A stretch of DNA of 64,000 bases, taken from positions 62,001-126,000 of the forward strand of contig JALOAL010000003.1 in the NCBI GenBank assembly GCA_023228825.1. The letters run 5' to 3'. Below the pieces are notes generated by a model that saw only the letters and a program-made list of their open reading frames with translations, was not told where the DNA came from and did not search any database. Shown here piece by piece: positions 60,946 through 64,000 of the stretch. The DNA comes from Dehalococcoidia bacterium (GTDB lineage: Bacteria > Chloroflexota > Dehalococcoidia > UBA2979). The stretch's first letter is position 1, and the number at the start of each line of letters is the position of its first letter. A program made the position numbers and the translations under genes.

Positions 60946-61383
60946 CTAGAGTTCCTCGTCGTCCTCATCGTCCCAGTCGTCGTCATCGTCGTCTTCGTCA
61001 TCCCAATCATCGTCGTCTTCGTCTTCGTCATCCCAGTCGTCGTCGTCATCGTCATCATCGTCGTCATCATCGTCGTCATCGTCGTCATCGTCATCGTCGT
61101 CGTCCCAGTCGTCGTCCTCGTCGTCCCAGTCGTCGTCATCATCGTCGTCCCAGTCGTCATCGTCGTCGTCATCGTCATCCACCACCTCGTCCGAGAGGCT
61201 GTAGCGGTTCAGGATGACGATGCTGCTGCCGGTGTACGGCAGCACCGTGGATCCCGACGTCAGCGCGACGGGCAGCAGGTCGAGGACCGGCGACGACGCC
61301 AGGCTGGACGACGAATGCTCGTGGCTGGGCGACGCCTCGCAGAGCGCCGAGGCGTCCGTGGTCGACGTGATGGCGGGGATCAT
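60946..61383 (-). CDS. Asp/Trp-tract acidic protein between yajC and secD, 145 aa
   Basis: The first 68 residues are Ser/Thr-rich and of ordinary composition (PVLDLLPVALTSGSTVLPYT). The last 77 residues contain 63 Asp, 7 Glu, 6 Trp and a final Leu, with Trp at semi-regular intervals (DDDDDDDWDDEDDDW) and one run of 23 Asp. No signal peptide is seen, so it is probably cytoplasmic. ATG 61383 has GGAG about 9 bases upstream and lies 16 bases after the yajC stop. The frame is open further upstream without conservation. The other frames of this repeat give Val/Ile-rich or Met/Thr-rich products, less plausible. Function unknown; charge suggests binding of basic proteins or divalent metals. Confidence 0.6.
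   Translation of the reverse strand: MIPAITSTTDASALCEASPSHEHSSSSLASSPVLDLLPVALTSGSTVLPYTGSSIVILNRYSLSDEVVDDDDDDDDDWDDDDDDDWDDEDDDWDDDDDDDDDDDDDDDDDDDDDDDWDDEDEDDDDWDDEDDDDDDWDDEDDEEL
60949..61179. repeat. GTC/ATC trinucleotide low-complexity tract
   Basis: For 231 bases the plus strand is almost only GTC and ATC triplets (minus-strand GAC/GAT), broken by CCA (Trp) and a few CTC/TTC (Glu) triplets. The mix of GAC and GAT without strict periodicity suggests old expansion, not a fresh uniform microsatellite. Confidence 0.95.
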
Positions 61384-61399
61384 GAACGGCACTCCGATC

Positions 61400-61828
61400 T
61401 CAGGAACGGGAACCACGCGCGGGCTCCGAGGCGAACGTTGTCTTGTTGAACGTTGTCTTGTTGCTGTCAGGCTTGCGCTCGGCATCCTCACCGGCCACAC
61501 CGTCTTCGGTGGAATGCTCATCGTGGGGCGCGCTGTCTGAGGCCGCCTCAGCGTCCGAGTCGGCGCGCCGGGTGATCTCCTGGATCGCCATGGTGGTGCC
61601 ACGCAGGACCACGCCCGGGGCCACCTCCAGCAGGATCTCCATGGGGCCGTCCTCGCGGGTGTTGATCTCCTGCACCAGGGCGTAAAAGCCGCCCGTGGTC
61701 AGCACCTCGTCGCCCGGCTGCAGGGAGGAAATGTCCTCCTTCTGGCGCCGCTGCTGGTTCAGGACGGGCTTGAGCAGGATGAAGTAGAACGCCGCCAGCA
61801 CGGCGATCAGGACCAGCAGGATGTCCAT
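61400..61828 (-). CDS. yajC: YajC family Sec accessory protein
   Basis: The 142-residue protein has a single N-terminal helix (LLVLIAVLAAFYFILLKPVL), the conserved NQQRRQKEDISSLQPGDEVL and TTGGFYALVQEI, and IQEITRR. YajC binds SecDF. Usual length is about 100 residues; here about 45 extra acidic/polar residues follow, including a duplicated NKTTF. The ATG overlaps the def stop by one base (TGATG). A 15-bp direct repeat (61433-61447 and 61448-61462) encodes the duplication. Confidence 0.93.
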   Translation of the reverse strand: MDILLVLIAVLAAFYFILLKPVLNQQRRQKEDISSLQPGDEVLTTGGFYALVQEINTREDGPMEILLEVAPGVVLRGTTMAIQEITRRADSDAEAASDSAPHDEHSTEDGVAGEDAERKPDSNKTTFNKTTFASEPARGSRS

Positions 61829-62328
61829 CAGTCATCCCCCTCCGGCGCGGGCTGGGCTGGCTCCAGTTTCACCAGGTCCGTGCGGGCGTCCAAATGGTCC
61901 ACGTACAGCGTGCCGTTCACGTGGTCCGTCTCGTGTTCCAGCGCCTGCGCCAGCAGGTTGTCCTCCGCCTTCACGCGGACCTCCTTGCCGTTGGCGTCCA
62001 GCGCCTTCACGGTCACCTGCACCGAGCGCGTCACCGTGCCTCGATACCCGGGCACGGAGAGGCAGCCCTCGTCCACGCGGCGTTCACCGGAGCGACGGAT
62101 CACCTCCGGGTTGATGAGCGCGAAGGGTTCTTCGTCCGGCATCCCGATCACCACCAGGCGCAGCGGCACGCCCACCTGGGGCGCGGCAATGCCCACGCCA
62201 TGCGCGGCGTACATGGACTCCGTCATGTCCTCGATGAGGCGGCGGATCGAGTCGTCCACGCGCGAGATCTTCCGCGCGGGTTTGCGCAGCACGGGATCAC
62301 CCAGGTAACGGATGGGACGGACGGTCAT
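61828..62328 (-). CDS. def: Peptide deformylase
   Basis: The 166-residue metalloenzyme removes the formyl group from nascent proteins. All three motifs are present: GVGIAAPQVG, EGCLSVPG and HETDH (QALEHETDHVNGTLYVD). Start ATG 62328 follows GGAAGAG by 3 to 4 bases; a GTG five codons upstream is less likely. It is the first gene of the def-yajC-secDF operon. Confidence 0.96.
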   Translation of the reverse strand: MTVRPIRYLGDPVLRKPARKISRVDDSIRRLIEDMTESMYAAHGVGIAAPQVGVPLRLVVIGMPDEEPFALINPEVIRRSGERRVDEGCLSVPGYRGTVTRSVQVTVKALDANGKEVRVKAEDNLLAQALEHETDHVNGTLYVDHLDARTDLVKLEPAQPAPEGDD

Positions 62329-62499
62329 GCGCTCTTCCAACACTGCGTCGCCACTGCGTCACGGCCGTGCGGCGACCCGCCACGGGACCGCTCGTCCCGG
62401 GCCGCGCCCGATTGTATCGACGCGTCCGGCAGGCGTCTTGGGATCTGGCCCGCGCACCTCGACGTCTCGGGCCGATCGTCCCACCTCCCGCGCATGGTG

Positions 62500-64000
62500 T
62501 CAGTTCACCACCAGCGGATCGACGTCCACGATCCAGCCGGGCGGCAGTTCGTCCAGGCCGCGCACCAGTGACGAGGGGGCCTCGCCGCGCACCAGGATCG
62601 ACCAGCGGTGACGGCCTCGGACGCGCGCGATCTGTGGGGGCGTGGGGCCGGTGACCTCCACGCCCGGCCGGTCCACGGCCAGCCTGCGTAACTCGCCGGC
62701 CATGCGGCTGGCCTCCTCAATGGCGTAGGTGGCGTTGGTGTGCTGGAAGAGCAGGCGCACCATGTGGCTGAACGGCGGATAGTCGTGCTCGTAGCGCCAC
62801 CCGCTCTCCGCCTCGAAGAAGCCATCCACGTCGTGCGAGGCGGCGTAGAGGACGGCCGGGTTCTCCGGGTCCATGGTCTGCACCACCACGCGGCCGTCGC
62901 GCTCGGCGCGTCCGGCGCGGCCGGCCACCTGCACCAGCAACTGGAAGGTGCGCTCGCGCGCGCGGAAGTCGCCCTCGCGCAGGGTATAGTCCGCCAGCAC
63001 AACGCCCACCAGCGTCACCATGGGCAGGTCAAGGCCCTTCGCCACCATCTGCGTGCCCACCAGCACGTCCGCTTGCTGGCGCTGGAAGCGCGAGAGGATG
63101 CGCTCGTGCTGCTCGGGCGTGCGCGCCGTGTCGCGATCCCAGCGTTCGATGCGCGCCGTGGGGAAGTGGCGGCGCACCTCCGTCTCCACCTGCTGCGTGC
63201 CGGCCCGCAGCGGCCGCAGCGGCCGTCCGCACTCCGGACACGTCCGAGGCAGCACGCGGGTCCGCCCGCACTGGTGGCATAGCAGCCGCCCGGCGCCGCG
63301 CCCCTGGTGCAGGGAGAGCGAGACGTCGCACGAGGAGCACGTGGGGGAGTGGCCGTTGGCGCAGATCACGTACCCGGCGAAGCCGCGGCGGTTCAGGAAC
63401 AGGATGGCCTGCTCCCCTCGGTCCAGCACCTCGCCCAGCGCTTCCACCAGCGTGGAGGAGAACAGGTGGCGCGACTGGCGCATGTCCACGATCTGCACTT
63501 CCGGCAGGTCGCTCACGGGCCACGGCCGCACGCGCTGGGTGGCCGGGTCCAGCACCGCGCGCATGCGGCGGGGCAGGTCCACGCGCAGCAGGTCGCCCTC
63601 TGCCGCCGCCAGCCAGCGTTCCGCGTCCGGCGTGGCCGTGCCGAAGACCACCGTCGCCCCGGTGCGGCGGCCCAGTTCCAGCGCCACCGTGCGCGCGTCG
63701 TACCGCGGGGCCGGTTCGTGCTGCTTGTAGGTCCACTCGTGCGCCTCGTCCATCACCACCAGGCCCAGGTCCGGCTGTGGCGCGAAGATCGCGGAGCGCG
63801 AGCCGACCACCACGTCGTACCGGCCGGCGGCAATGTCATGCCACTGGTCATAGGCCTCGCCCAGCGCCAGGCCGGAGTGAAGGACGCCCACCCGTCCCGG
63901 GAAGCGCTCCGCGAAGCGGCGCACAGTCTGCGGCGTGAGCCCGATCTCCGGCACCAGCACCAGCGCGCGCTTGCCGTTGGCCACCGCGTGGCCGAGCGCG
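62500..64000 (-). CDS. priA: Primosomal protein N' (PriA helicase), 5' end cut by window edge
   Basis: About 499 C-terminal residues are visible; the frame stays open to the window end, so the DNA-binding domain and Walker A lie outside. Seen are VLVPEIGLTPQ, VVVGSRSAIFAPQPDLGLVVMDEAHE in two parts (DEAH box), the zinc-binding insertion (CANGHSPTCSSCDVSL; CHQCGR; CPECGRP), and helicase motifs V-VI with VGTQMVAKGLDLP and GRAGRAERDGRV. PriA restarts stalled replication forks. It lies upstream of def on the same strand, a common gene order (priA-def). Confidence 0.95.
   Translation of the reverse strand, partial: ALGHAVANGKRALVLVPEIGLTPQTVRRFAERFPGRVGVLHSGLALGEAYDQWHDIAAGRYDVVVGSRSAIFAPQPDLGLVVMDEAHEWTYKQHEPAPRYDARTVALELGRRTGATVVFGTATPDAERWLAAAEGDLLRVDLPRRMRAVLDPATQRVRPWPVSDLPEVQIVDMRQSRHLFSSTLVEALGEVLDRGEQAILFLNRRGFAGYVICANGHSPTCSSCDVSLSLHQGRGAGRLLCHQCGRTRVLPRTCPECGRPLRPLRAGTQQVETEVRRHFPTARIERWDRDTARTPEQHERILSRFQRQQADVLVGTQMVAKGLDLPMVTLVGVVLADYTLREGDFRARERTFQLLVQVAGRAGRAERDGRVVVQTMDPENPAVLYAASHDVDGFFEAESGWRYEHDYPPFSHMVRLLFQHTNATYAIEEASRMAGELRRLAVDRPGVEVTGPTPPQIARVRGRHRWSILVRGEAPSSLVRGLDELPPGWIVDVDPLVVN

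Noticed and set aside
60949..61179. Possible CRISPR or minisatellite array
   Set aside because: Triplet-level low complexity with no spacers and no repeat-spacer periodicity.
61228..61242. LPYTG, a sortase-like motif, in the acidic protein
   Set aside because: It is not followed by a proper membrane helix and basic tail at the C-terminus, and there is no signal peptide, so cell-wall sorting is unlikely.
60898..61449. Plus-strand frame giving a Val/Ile-only stretch across the triplet repeat
   Set aside because: It looks like a membrane protein only because GTC and ATC read as Val and Ile. The minus-strand frame is in operon order with yajC and secD and has a better start.

Overview
The window is a 64 kb piece of a very GC-rich, gene-dense bacterial chromosome with third-position G/C codons almost throughout, many GTG starts and one TTG start, and short intergenic gaps. 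I see no rRNA, tRNA, CRISPR array, transposase or integrase. The gene set (eukaryote-type glutamine synthetase II, type B succinate dehydrogenase, SoxC-like dehydrogenase, F420/FMN-type PPOX protein, methionine synthase split into two genes, lipoproteins, no outer-membrane genes seen) suggests an aerobic, monoderm-like lineage. Chloroflexota (Dehalococcoidia or SAR202 side) is my best guess, but this is inference and no marker here settles it.

Layout. 1-0.8 kb: the end of an AAA+ ATPase of the kind found with contractile injection systems, cut by the window edge. 0.8-7.5 kb: a redox block with a SoxC/SoxD-like pair, a two-subunit molybdenum hydroxylase and a ferredoxin with an unusual C-terminal zinc-finger-like tail. 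7.6-13 kb: one-carbon and methionine genes (homocysteine-binding half and folate/B12/activation half of methionine synthase as adjacent genes, then metF on the other strand). 13-28 kb: mixed metabolism (ketopantoate reductase family, thioesterase, YyaL-type thioredoxin protein, two MFS transporters, phosphodiesterase, glutamine synthetase II, flavin reductase, SURF1, DinB, aminopeptidase N). 28.6-41.5 kb: a TCA-cycle cluster, acnA (-), icd-mdh-fumC (+), sdhCAB (-), interrupted by a cupredoxin lipoprotein, small membrane proteins and a 796-base gene-free stretch rich in hairpins. 41.6-48.2 kb: Nudix, argA-like, nadK and tlyA, then tig-clpP-clpX, all on the minus strand. 48.4-52 kb: a peptide-type ABC transporter with two permeases and a binding protein but no ATPase gene. 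52-57.5 kb: aspS, small proteins, hemW and a zinc ribbon. 57.5-64 kb: dps, then def-yajC-(acidic protein)-secD-secF and the start of the window's last gene, priA, cut by the right edge.

How the genes work together. The central cluster supplies aconitase, isocitrate, malate and succinate dehydrogenases and fumarase. SURF1, the SoxCD pair and cupredoxin point to aerobic respiration, although no oxidase genes are in view. Methionine synthase halves and metF form a functional methyl-transfer module.

No clear new multi-gene system is visible. The oddest item is a 145-residue protein whose last 77 residues are Asp, Glu and Trp apart from a terminal Leu, encoded inside the def-yajC-secD-secF operon. 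Next in interest are the structured intergenic region before icd and the injection-system ATPase at the left edge, whose partners would lie outside this window.
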